NCBI GenBank assembly: GCA_023259235.1
Contig: JAHFQQ010000230.1
Span: 1-5,236, forward strand
Direction: 5' to 3'
DNA length: 5,236 bases
From: Polaromonas sp.
GTDB taxonomy: Bacteria; Pseudomonadota; Gammaproteobacteria; Burkholderiales; Burkholderiaceae_C
In this document: positions 1 through 5,236 of the stretch, in pieces
Layout: each line of letters begins with the position of its first letter
How positions within the stretch are numbered: position 1 is the stretch's first letter
Made by a program: the position numbers and the translations under genes
Notes under the pieces: model-generated
Told to the model about the DNA's origin: nothing
The model's database searches: none
Seen by the model: only the letters and a program-made list of their open reading frames with translations

Positions 1-1
1 C

Positions 2-931
2 TTCATTGGCGGCGTGATGGAGCACATTGAGCAGGCCGGCGTGCATTCCGGCGACTCGGCCTGCTCGCTACCGCCGTATTTTCTTGGCTCTGACACCGTC
101 GCCGAGATCAAGCGCCAGACTGCCGCCATGGCCCAGGCCCTGAATGTGGTCGGCCTCATGAACGTGCAGTTTGCGATTCAGCACATTGATGGGCAGGATG
201 TGATTTACGTGCTGGAAGTCAATCCGCGCGCCTCGCGCACCGTACCTTTTGTCAGCAAGGCCACCGGAATCCAGCTGGCCAAGGTGGCGGCTCGCTGCAT
301 GGTCGGCCAGACGCTGGCCTCGCAGGGCGTGACACACGAGGTCACACCGCCTTACTTCAGCGTAAAGGAAGCGGTTTTTCCCTTCATCAAGTTTCCGGGC
401 GTGGACACCATCCTCGGCCCCGAGATGAAGTCTACTGGTGAGGTGATGGGTGTGGGCAAGACGTTTGGCGAGGCCTTTGTCAAGTCGCAGCTGGGTGCCG
501 GCACCCATCTGCCGAGGTCCGGGAAAGTCTTCCTGACAGTCAAGAACAATGACAAACCGCAGGCGGTTGAAGTGGCGCGCGCACTGGCAGCCATGCATTT
601 TGAACTGGTGGCCACCAAGGGGACTGCCGCTGCCATTCAGGAGGCAGGCATCTCCTGCGCGGTCGTCAACAAGGTCACGGAAGGTCGGCCGCATGTGGTG
701 GACATGATCAAGAACAACGAGATCGCGCTGGTCATCAACACCGTCGAGGAGCGGCGCAATGCCATTGCTGATTCACGGCAGATTCGCACGTCAGCACTGG
801 CGGCCCGCGTTACCACCTTTACTACGATTGCGGGCGCTGAAGCGGCCATTGAAGGCATGAAATACCTGGACAACCTGAATGTGTATTCGTTGCAGGAGCT
901 CCACGCACAATTGGATCGGTGCCGGGACTGA
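2..931 (+). CDS. carB: Carbamoyl-phosphate synthase large subunit, 3' part (5' end outside window)
   Basis: The large subunit of cytoplasmic carbamoyl-phosphate synthase makes carbamoyl phosphate from bicarbonate, ATP and glutamine-derived ammonia for pyrimidine and arginine synthesis. The frame is open from base 2, so the first in-frame GTG/ATG codons are internal. 309 residues are visible, against about 1070 for the full protein. The start matches the family segment GGVMEHIEQAGVHSGDSAC. The metal/ATP ligands of the second ATP-grasp half are present: Gln56, and Glu72/Asn74 in EVNPRAS, aligning with E. coli Gln829, Glu841 and Asn843. The C-terminal allosteric (MGS-like) domain runs from about residue 175. 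Lys185, Thr205, Thr208, Lys224 and Asn246 align with the E. coli effector-site residues Lys954, Thr974, Thr977, Lys993 and Asn1015. The Thr1017 equivalent is Val248. The C-terminus (QELHAQLDRCRD) is complete. Identification is secure. Confidence 0.97.
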   Translation, partial: FIGGVMEHIEQAGVHSGDSACSLPPYFLGSDTVAEIKRQTAAMAQALNVVGLMNVQFAIQHIDGQDVIYVLEVNPRASRTVPFVSKATGIQLAKVAARCMVGQTLASQGVTHEVTPPYFSVKEAVFPFIKFPGVDTILGPEMKSTGEVMGVGKTFGEAFVKSQLGAGTHLPRSGKVFLTVKNNDKPQAVEVARALAAMHFELVATKGTAAAIQEAGISCAVVNKVTEGRPHVVDMIKNNEIALVINTVEERRNAIADSRQIRTSALAARVTTFTTIAGAEAAIEGMKYLDNLNVYSLQELHAQLDRCRD

Positions 932-939
932 TTCCCCGG

Positions 940-966
940 TTGACCAAGCCGGATTTGCATTAAACT
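940..966 (+). promoter_or_regulatory. Weak candidate promoter upstream of greA leader
   Basis: TTGACC at 940-945 and TAAACT at 961-966 resemble sigma-70 -35 and -10 boxes, but the 15-base spacer is short. A competing reading is TTGCAT at 955-960 with TAATTA at 978-983 and a 17-base spacer, whose -10 is poor. Initiation near 973 would give a leader of roughly 50 bases that runs straight into the hairpin at 986-1009. This is inferred from motif matching only. Confidence 0.2.
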
Positions 967-985
967 CGATTGCAGACTAATTAAT

Positions 986-1020
986 CCGCCGCCAGGTGAC
1001 TGGTGGCGGTTTCGCTTTTT
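986..1020 (+). terminator. Rho-independent terminator between carB and greA, possible greA attenuator
   Basis: A 10-base-pair GC-rich stem (986-995 with 1000-1009, one G-U pair) closes a GTGA tetraloop of the GNRA type at 996-999. A T-rich tail follows (1010-1020, ending in five T). This is a textbook intrinsic terminator for the + strand and would end the car transcript. The greA ribosome-binding site starts 2 bases after the tail, so any greA promoter upstream of the hairpin must read through it. Confidence 0.85.
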
Positions 1021-1021
1021 C

Positions 1022-1025
1022 AGGA
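1022..1025 (+). promoter_or_regulatory. greA ribosome-binding site
   Basis: AGGA lies 7 bases before the ATG at 1033. This supports that start, which also gives the usual GreA N-terminus. Confidence 0.7.
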
Positions 1026-1032
1026 CGAATAA

Positions 1033-1509
1033 ATGGCAACCTTACCGATTACCAGGCTCGGCGCGGAAAAACTGAAAGCCGAATTGCACCAGCTCAAGAC
1101 CGTTGACCGCCCCTGGGTCATCAATTCAATCTCTGAGGCCCGCGCGCAAGGCGATTTGAGCGAAAATGCCGAGTACGACGCTGCCAAGGACCGCCAGGGC
1201 TTCATCGAAGGACGCATCCAGGAAATTGAAAGCAAGCTGTCGGCGGCTCAGATCATTGACCCTGCGGCTCTGGAGCCCGGCAGGCGGGTCGTTTTTGGAT
1301 CTACGGTTGAGCTTGAGGACGAGGCCACCGGAGAAACCGTGACATACCAGATTGTCGGAGAGGACGAGGCCGACCTGAAACTGGGCCTGGTCAACATCGG
1401 CTCACCGATTGCCCGCGCCCTGATTGGCAAAGACGAGGGGGATACGGCGGAGGTGCAGGCACCCGGCGGGATCAAGCATTACGAGATCGTGGCCGTACGC
1501 TATATCTGA
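1033..1509 (+). CDS. greA: Transcription elongation factor GreA
   Basis: GreA enters the RNA polymerase secondary channel and stimulates cleavage of the nascent RNA 3' end in backtracked complexes, rescuing arrested elongation. The product has 158 residues, the usual length. Residues 1 to about 75 form the antiparallel coiled coil. Its tip carries GDLSENAEYDAAKDRQG (residues 40-56), including Asp41 and Glu44, the acidic pair that helps hold the catalytic Mg2+ in GreA. Residues from about 80 to 158 form the FKBP-like C-terminal domain, with the family segment SPIARALIGKDEGD. The ATG at 1033 has a good Shine-Dalgarno sequence. The gene sits 101 bases after carB, behind a strong terminator, and 4 bases before a DUF4149 gene. 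The terminator suggests separate or attenuated expression from carAB. Identification is secure. Confidence 0.97.
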   Translation: MATLPITRLGAEKLKAELHQLKTVDRPWVINSISEARAQGDLSENAEYDAAKDRQGFIEGRIQEIESKLSAAQIIDPAALEPGRRVVFGSTVELEDEATGETVTYQIVGEDEADLKLGLVNIGSPIARALIGKDEGDTAEVQAPGGIKHYEIVAVRYI

Positions 1510-1513
1510 ACCG

Positions 1514-1945
1514 ATGAGAACCCGCTTCAGCATGATGCTGGCCGCGCTCTGGTGGGGCAGCCTGACAGGTTTATTCGTGGTGGTTCCCATGCTGTTCCTG
1601 CATCTCGGGAGCCCTGCGGTGGCCGGTGCCATGGCGGCCAGACTCTTTAGCGCGCAAACCTGGCTCAGCACGGCCTGCATCATGTTCATGCTGCTGGCGC
1701 TTAACAAAAGAGGTGATCCTGCCCAGATATCATGGGGCAGTGGGGCCATGAAACCTGTCGTCGCCGGGCTGCTGCTGGCCTTGCTGGTGGAATTTGGCGT
1801 GGCACCGCATATCATCAGCGCACGCGCTGGTGGCGGCAATCTGAAGTTCTGGCATGGCCTGGGCAGCGCCATGCTGCTGGGCCAGTGGCTGTGCGCCGGC
1901 ATTACGCTCTGGCGCCTGACCCGGCACACAGACAGCACTGGCTGA
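1514..1945 (+). CDS. DUF4149 family integral membrane protein
   Basis: A 143-residue, very hydrophobic protein predicted to lie in the inner membrane. Four membrane segments are visible at about residues 7-31, 44-63, 79-101 and 112-135. The pattern LVEFGVAPHII (residues 91-101), followed by a short basic/Gly loop and FWHGLGSAMLLGQWLCAG (112-129), is what I recognise as the DUF4149 family, which has no established function. The ATG at 1514 was chosen because it lies 4 bases after the greA stop. The same frame is open further upstream, but only as overlap with greA. No clear Shine-Dalgarno sequence precedes it, so translation may be coupled to greA. A gene of this family commonly follows greA in betaproteobacteria, which supports co-transcription but not a biochemical role. 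There is no cleavable-signal-peptide pattern beyond the first membrane helix. Confidence 0.85.
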   Translation: MRTRFSMMLAALWWGSLTGLFVVVPMLFLHLGSPAVAGAMAARLFSAQTWLSTACIMFMLLALNKRGDPAQISWGSGAMKPVVAGLLLALLVEFGVAPHIISARAGGGNLKFWHGLGSAMLLGQWLCAGITLWRLTRHTDSTG

Positions 1946-1962
1946 TCCGCGGTCGCGCGGCC

Positions 1963-1991
1963 TTGCTTCCGTGCTTGTGTCGTGCTATCTT
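1963..1991 (+). promoter_or_regulatory. Candidate extended -10 promoter in convergent gap
   Basis: TTGCTT (1963-1968) is separated by 17 bases from TATCTT (1986-1991), and TGC directly precedes the -10 box, giving an extended -10. Transcription would start near 1998 and run antisense into the 3' end of the reductase gene. No coding region on the + strand follows closely, so this is either fortuitous or drives an antisense or small RNA. Confidence 0.2.
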
Positions 1992-2105
1992 GCGTTCAAA
2001 GATGTAGAAGCAATCTACTGAAACCCGCTCAATTTTTGGATTTTGCCGGGATTGGACTCCATTGACAGGAGGCCTGCGCTCAGTACATCTTCGCCGGCGC
2101 TTGAC

Positions 2106-2861
2106 TCAGGCTACATACTTGCCGCCGTTGATCGACAAGGTGATGCCGGTGATGAAACCCGCTTCGTCGGCAGCAAGAAAAATTACCCCACGAGCAATTT
2201 CTGCAGGGGTAGCCAGGCGGCCGATCGGCACGGACTTCAGGATTTGCGCAAGCACTTCGGGCGGCACATGGCCAACCATGGCGGTATCGGTGTAGCCAGG
2301 CGCGATGGTATTGGCCGTGATGCTGCGGGACGCACCCTCAAGCGCCAGCGATTTGGTGAAACCGATCAGCCCGGCCTTTGTCGCCGTATAGTTGGTCTGG
2401 CCTACCTGCCCCGCCAGCCCGTTGACTGAACTCATATTGATGATGCGGCCGAAGCGGCGCTCCCGCATGCCTTCAATCACCGTGCGGCACATGTTGAAAC
2501 ATCCGCCCAGATTGACATCAAGAACCTCGCGCCATTGCGCGGCTGTCATCTTGTGCAGCATTGCGTCACGCGTGATCCCGGCGTTGTTCACCAGTACTTC
2601 CACTGGGCCAAGTGCAGCCTGAACCTTGGCGACACCGGCTTCACAAGCAGCCATGTCAGCTACGTTCCAGGCAAAAACCGGGATCCCGGTGCGTGCAGCA
2701 AATGCCTCTGCCGCCTGCTTGTTGCTGCCGTAGTTGGCTGCAACGCGGTAACCTGCAGCGAGCAGCGCCTCGGCTGTGGCGGCTCCGATCCCGGCGGTGC
2801 CACCAGTGACCAGCGCGACTCGTCCCTTCAATTCTTGACCTGATTGCACATCTGTTCCCAT
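2106..2861 (-). CDS. phbB: Acetoacetyl-CoA reductase, PhbB/PhaB type (SDR family)
   Basis: A short-chain dehydrogenase/reductase of 251 residues, predicted to reduce acetoacetyl-CoA to (R)-3-hydroxybutyryl-CoA with NADPH in the cytoplasm, the second step of polyhydroxybutyrate synthesis. The nucleotide-binding motif TGGTAGIG is at 19-26 and NNAGITRD at 92-99. The catalytic set is Asn117, Ser145, Tyr158 and Lys162. The PhaB-type signature SSVNGLAGQVGQTNYTATKAG (starting at 144) separates it from FabG, its closest alternative, which has the same chemistry on acyl-ACP. PGY at 188-190 and the C-terminal GFITG...NGG are also typical. The ATG at 2861 is supported by AAGGAA five bases upstream on this strand. 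The gene stands alone: no phaA or phaC is in the window. It converges with the greA unit and diverges from the fused-kinase gene. PhbB is preferred; the exact substrate is inferred. Confidence 0.88.
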   Translation of the reverse strand: MGTDVQSGQELKGRVALVTGGTAGIGAATAEALLAAGYRVAANYGSNKQAAEAFAARTGIPVFAWNVADMAACEAGVAKVQAALGPVEVLVNNAGITRDAMLHKMTAAQWREVLDVNLGGCFNMCRTVIEGMRERRFGRIINMSSVNGLAGQVGQTNYTATKAGLIGFTKSLALEGASRSITANTIAPGYTDTAMVGHVPPEVLAQILKSVPIGRLATPAEIARGVIFLAADEAGFITGITLSINGGKYVA

Positions 2862-2866
2862 AAAAA

Positions 2867-2872
2867 TTCCTT
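2867..2872 (-). promoter_or_regulatory. phbB ribosome-binding site
   Basis: Read on the - strand, AAGGAA is followed by five T and then the ATG at 2861-2859. It is strong and fixes the start codon. Confidence 0.75.
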
Positions 2873-3043
2873 CGTTGATAAATGAATCTGTTCGTCACAC
2901 AAAGAGTACCCCCGCGTCATGACTTTAGAACGGACAAGTTGGGGGCGAGTTGCGCTGGATCAAATGCGTAACCCGGTTAGCCCCGGGGAAACAAGATTGC
3001 GACAGATCAGAGGGCGCAAGGCAAGCTACCGTAAACTGCCCAA
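2873..3043. promoter_or_regulatory. Divergent intergenic region between phbB and the fused-kinase gene
   Basis: This gap must contain the phbB promoter and probably that of the fused kinase. I find no convincing -35/-10 pair on either strand. It holds two perfect 8-base palindromes, GTCATGAC (2916-2923) and CCCCGGGG (2981-2988), and TTGCGCTGGA at 2950-2959, which loosely resembles the TGC-type half sites reported for the PHB regulator PhaR. None of these is strong enough to name an operator. Confidence 0.4.
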
Positions 3044-4618
3044 ATGGATGCAGAAAGCACTTTCAGAGCGACGGTGGATCCGACATGGGTCCACGCCCTG
3101 CAAGCTCGTCTGCAGACTGACACCGGGCAGCCGGTGGTACTGGTGGAAACGCATATCTCGTGGGTGCTGCTCGCCGGCCACCTGGCATACAAGTTGAAAA
3201 AGCCGGTCCGCTTGCCATTTGTTGACTTCAGCACACTGGCATTGCGCAAGTATTTTTGTGAAGAGGAGGTGCGCCTTAACCGCCGCCTGGCCCCTGCACT
3301 GTACGTGGGCGTGGTGCCAGTGTGCGGCACGCCACTGATGCCGCGGATCGGGGGCACTGGAGAAGCCTGTCGGCCAGTCGACTACGCGGTATGCATGCGG
3401 CGCTTCGCGTCTGGGGCATTGCTGAGCGAGCGGCTCGCTGAAGGGGGAGGGGGCCTGTTGCCAGAGCAGCTTGACGGTCTGGCACAGCGGCTGGCAGATT
3501 TTCACCGGGCCGCGCCGATTGCGCCGTCGGTTTCGCCTGCCGATGCCGGGGAGCAGGTGCTTGCGCCGGTGTTCAAGGTGCTACAGCAACTGTCGGCTGA
3601 CGGCAACACACCACAGCTTGCAGCCCTGCGGGCTTGGGTTGATGCCCAGGCGCCTGCCTTGCGCATGGCTTGGCGCTTGCGCCGCACGAGTGGCGCGGTG
3701 CGCGAGTGTCACGGCGATCTTCACCTGGCCAATGCGGTGCTGATTGGAGGGCAGGCAATGGCCTTTGACTGCATTGAATTTGATCCGGCCCTGCGCTGGA
3801 TCGACGTGATGAGCGATGTCGCCTTCCTGACCATGGATCTGGCAGCGCACGGCCGCAGTGATCTGGCGTTTCGTTTTCTCGATGCCTACCTGCAGCGTGC
3901 CGGTGACTACGACGGCGTGCAGGTGCTGCGCTTCTATGAGGTGTATCGGGCCATGGTGCGGGGACTTGTAAGCCGCGTCCGCACAATATCTGCCGGCGCA
4001 ACCGCGGAGGTTGCAGGCCCTGATTATGTGGCGTATGCCCAGCGGCTGGTGCAGGCGGCAGGCGGAAAAGCACGCCTGTTGATTACCCATGGGTTATCCG
4101 GGTCGGGAAAATCGACCGTGGCCGGACAACTGCTCGAGGTGGCGGGTGCCATTCGCGTGCGGTCCGATGTCGAGCGCAAGCGGTTACACGGCCTTGGCGC
4201 ACTCCAACAGTCTGCCGGACTCGCCCTGGATCTCTATACGCCAGAAGCGACCCGGCGCACCTTTCAGCGCTTGAAGGAATGCGCGCGCACCGCGCTGCAA
4301 GCCGGCTTTCCGGTGATTGTTGATGCGGCCTTCCTGCGACACAATGAGCGCATGGTCTTCAAGGCAATGGCGGACGGGTTGGGTGTACCGTTCGCGATCT
4401 TGAGTTGCCAGGCAACCGAATCGCAGCTCCGCCAACGGATAACCGACCGCAGCATTAAGCGCAATGACGCTTCCGAGGCAAACATTGCCGTACTTGAACG
4501 TCAACTCGCAAGCCATGAGCCCCTGGACAGCGACGAACGCGCCAGTACACTGGAGATTCGCACCGACGGATTCGTGGATGCAGCGGGGCTTTGTGTACGC
4601 TGGTTTTCTCAGGTATGA
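3044..4618 (+). CDS. Fused aminoglycoside-phosphotransferase-like / P-loop kinase protein, unknown substrate
   Basis: A 524-residue cytoplasmic-looking protein with two nucleotide-binding parts. The N-terminal part (about 30-325) is an APH/choline-kinase-like fold (COG2187 type): VETHISWVLLAGHLAYKLKKP at 34-54, catalytic-loop HGDLHLAN at 223-230 with Asp225 and Asn230, and FDCIEFD at 241-247 with Asp242/Glu245 as likely metal ligands. The C-terminal part (about 345-524) is a P-loop kinase of the AAA_33 / COG0645 type: Walker A GLSGSGKST at 350-358 (Lys356), RSDVERKRL at 373-381, and VIVDAAF with Asp427 as the Walker B acid. All expected motifs are intact, so both halves should bind nucleotide. 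The ATG at 3044 is the first start after an in-frame stop at 3032. It has no clear Shine-Dalgarno sequence, and GTG at 3074 is an alternative. Such fusions are widespread in proteobacteria, but I know of no established substrate. There is no reason to call it an antibiotic-resistance gene. Confidence 0.9.
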   Translation: MDAESTFRATVDPTWVHALQARLQTDTGQPVVLVETHISWVLLAGHLAYKLKKPVRLPFVDFSTLALRKYFCEEEVRLNRRLAPALYVGVVPVCGTPLMPRIGGTGEACRPVDYAVCMRRFASGALLSERLAEGGGGLLPEQLDGLAQRLADFHRAAPIAPSVSPADAGEQVLAPVFKVLQQLSADGNTPQLAALRAWVDAQAPALRMAWRLRRTSGAVRECHGDLHLANAVLIGGQAMAFDCIEFDPALRWIDVMSDVAFLTMDLAAHGRSDLAFRFLDAYLQRAGDYDGVQVLRFYEVYRAMVRGLVSRVRTISAGATAEVAGPDYVAYAQRLVQAAGGKARLLITHGLSGSGKSTVAGQLLEVAGAIRVRSDVERKRLHGLGALQQSAGLALDLYTPEATRRTFQRLKECARTALQAGFPVIVDAAFLRHNERMVFKAMADGLGVPFAILSCQATESQLRQRITDRSIKRNDASEANIAVLERQLASHEPLDSDERASTLEIRTDGFVDAAGLCVRWFSQV

Positions 4619-4628
4619 GCGGTATACC
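4612..4628 (+). other. Small hairpin at the end of the fused-kinase gene
   Basis: GGTAT (4612-4616) can pair with ATACC (4624-4628), with a 7-base loop, overlapping the stop codon. No T-tract follows, so it is not a convincing intrinsic terminator, and read-through into the next gene is possible. Confidence 0.25.
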
Positions 4629-4657
4629 ATGCAGGAGCCGACCAAAAATCAAACCTC

Positions 4658-4687
4658 TTGACGTAAATCAACCCGTTATTTTTTAAA
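4658..4687 (+). promoter_or_regulatory. Candidate sigma-70 promoter for the DksA-like gene
   Basis: TTGACG (4658-4663), a near-consensus -35, is followed after 18 bases by TTTAAA (4682-4687) in an AT-rich patch that stands out from the GC-rich surroundings. The predicted start, near 4694, would leave only about a dozen bases before the ATG at 4706. The mRNA would then be nearly leaderless, consistent with the lack of a Shine-Dalgarno sequence there. Confidence 0.4.
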
Positions 4688-4705
4688 TGAACGATCCTTG
4701 CCACC

Positions 4706-5101
4706 ATGAACACACTTGATAAAAACTCCATGCATTCCCTGAAGACTTGGCTGCTTGCTCGGGAAGCTGAGATGCTGGCCGAAATCGAAGCTGGGCAAAA
4801 AGCTATCGATGTTTCTGCAAGCTCGGACATGAGGGAGGTCAACGACCTGGAAGACCAGGCAAGCAAACGCGAGCGCACAACAGTTCAGGACGCCGAGGTG
4901 CAGCGCGACAGCAACGAGCTCGCCGATGTGCGTGCAGCGCTTGGCCGGTTGACCGATGGAAGTTATGGCACCTGCATCGATTGCGGCCAGCCAATCGAAC
5001 TCCAGCGATTGGTGGCCATGCCTGCAGCCGCCCGCTGCCTCGCATGCCAAACCCAATTCGAGGTTCGTGCCATTCCGGCCTCATTGACGACTCGGTCTTG
5101 A
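4706..5101 (+). CDS. Short DksA/TraR-family zinc-finger transcription regulator
   Basis: A 131-residue protein of the DksA/TraR family. These act in the RNA polymerase secondary channel, often with ppGpp, to alter initiation at selected promoters. Residues about 8-80 form two helices of a coiled coil. Its tip carries D-x-x-D-x-A (Asp47, Asp50, Ala52), the motif needed for DksA activity. The C4 zinc finger is Cys90-x2-Cys93-x17-Cys111-x2-Cys114, with the same spacing as E. coli DksA. The distance from tip Asp to first Cys is 43 residues, exactly as in E. coli DksA (71 to 114). It is about 20 residues shorter, all lost from the N-terminus. The ATG at 4706 is the first start after an in-frame stop at 4688. 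Neither it nor the alternative ATG at 4730 has a Shine-Dalgarno sequence. It could be the main DksA or a paralogue; length and context favour a paralogue. Confidence 0.88.
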   Translation: MNTLDKNSMHSLKTWLLAREAEMLAEIEAGQKAIDVSASSDMREVNDLEDQASKRERTTVQDAEVQRDSNELADVRAALGRLTDGSYGTCIDCGQPIELQRLVAMPAAARCLACQTQFEVRAIPASLTTRS

Positions 5102-5124
5102 GTTGGAGGCGGGGATGGGGCTTA

Positions 5125-5148
5125 TGAATCCCTGATTCAGATTTGATT
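5125..5148 (+). terminator. Weak hairpin downstream of the DksA-like gene
   Basis: TGAATC (5125-5130) pairs perfectly with GATTCA (5134-5139) around a 3-base loop, followed by an interrupted T-rich stretch. The stem is AT-rich and the tail is poor, so termination here is only a possibility. Confidence 0.25.
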
Positions 5149-5185
5149 AGAGTAAATAGGTTTTACAGTTAACATAATATACATC

Positions 5186-5236
5186 GTGGAACATACAATC
5201 AAGCTTCCAAAGCTGCCCGTTCTGCCCGAAAATCCC
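5186..5236. other. Ambiguous right edge: possible gene start (+) or gene end (-)
   Basis: On the + strand a GTG at 5186 opens a frame (MEHTIKLPKLPVLPENP) that runs to the window edge, without a Shine-Dalgarno sequence. On the - strand the frame ending at a TGA (5199-5201) reads DFRAERAALEA, which also looks like protein and would be the C-terminus of a convergent gene. The AT-rich segment 5140-5195 fits either a promoter or a convergent gap. The sequence here is too short to choose. Confidence 0.25.

Noticed and set aside
68..694. A 208-codon - strand frame opposite carB
   Set aside because: carB on the + strand is unambiguous, and the antisense product shows no family features.
1424..1513. 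Upstream in-frame extension of the DUF4149 gene inside greA
   Set aside because: It would add 30 basic, non-conserved residues overlapping greA, whereas the ATG at 1514 gives a normal N-terminus ending in a membrane helix.
1947..1960. CCGCG/CGCGG hairpin just after the DUF4149 stop, considered as a terminator
   Set aside because: The stem is only 5 bp and no T-tract follows.
2004..2018. GTAGA/TCTAC hairpin considered as a terminator for phbB on the - strand
   Set aside because: The 5-bp stem is low in GC and is followed only by an interrupted T stretch; it is also 88 bases past the stop codon.
2919..3197. A 92-codon + strand frame beginning in the phbB/kinase gap and overlapping the kinase start
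   Set aside because: It has no Shine-Dalgarno sequence, its Trp/Arg/Cys-rich composition looks like an out-of-frame reading, and it overlaps the well-supported kinase N-terminus.
3573..4090. Two long - strand frames opposite the fused-kinase gene
   Set aside because: They are His/Arg/Pro-rich, lack recognisable motifs, and are expected antisense shadows of a high-GC gene whose + strand product has conserved motifs throughout.
3044..4618. Antibiotic resistance by aminoglycoside phosphorylation
   Set aside because: The APH-like motifs are generic to the fold, and the fused P-loop architecture belongs to a different, uncharacterised family.
4629..4661. 10-codon frame ATG to TGA between the kinase and DksA-like genes
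   Set aside because: Its length is within chance expectation, it has no ribosome-binding site, and it overlaps the candidate -35 box.

Overview
The window looks like a chromosomal segment of a GC-rich betaproteobacterium, probably Burkholderiales or a relative. The evidence is the close family match and order of carB, greA and a DUF4149 membrane-protein gene, a polyhydroxybutyrate-type acetoacetyl-CoA reductase, strong G/C bias at third codon positions, and a DksA-family protein. Genus-level placement cannot be made from the sequence alone.

Layout. (1) 2-931, + strand: the 3' end of carB (carbamoyl-phosphate synthase large subunit), covering the end of the second ATP-grasp half and the complete allosteric domain. 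(2) 932-1032: a gap holding a well-formed intrinsic terminator (986-1020) that ends only 12 bases before the greA start codon. (3) 1033-1945, + strand: greA and, 4 bases after its stop, a four-helix DUF4149 inner-membrane protein, probably one transcription unit. (4) 1946-2105: a convergent gap with one weak promoter-like signal. (5) 2106-2861, - strand: phbB-type acetoacetyl-CoA reductase. (6) 2862-3043: a divergent regulatory region with small palindromes. (7) 3044-4618, + strand: a fused protein with an aminoglycoside-phosphotransferase-like domain and a P-loop kinase domain. (8) 4619-4705: a short gap with a sigma-70-like promoter candidate. (9) 4706-5101, + strand: a short DksA/TraR-family zinc-finger protein. 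(10) 5102-5236: an AT-rich stretch; at the right edge a gene may begin (+ strand) or end (- strand), and this cannot be decided.

Functionally this is a mixture. carB supplies carbamoyl phosphate for pyrimidine and arginine synthesis. GreA and the DksA-like protein both belong to the class of factors that insert a coiled coil into the RNA polymerase secondary channel. The reductase belongs to carbon storage. The fused kinase has no assigned substrate. I see no insertion sequence, CRISPR array, tRNA, rRNA or phage gene, and no convincing previously undescribed system. The points most worth a second look are the terminator immediately before greA, the uncharacterised fused kinase, and the short DksA paralogue that keeps all its key residues.
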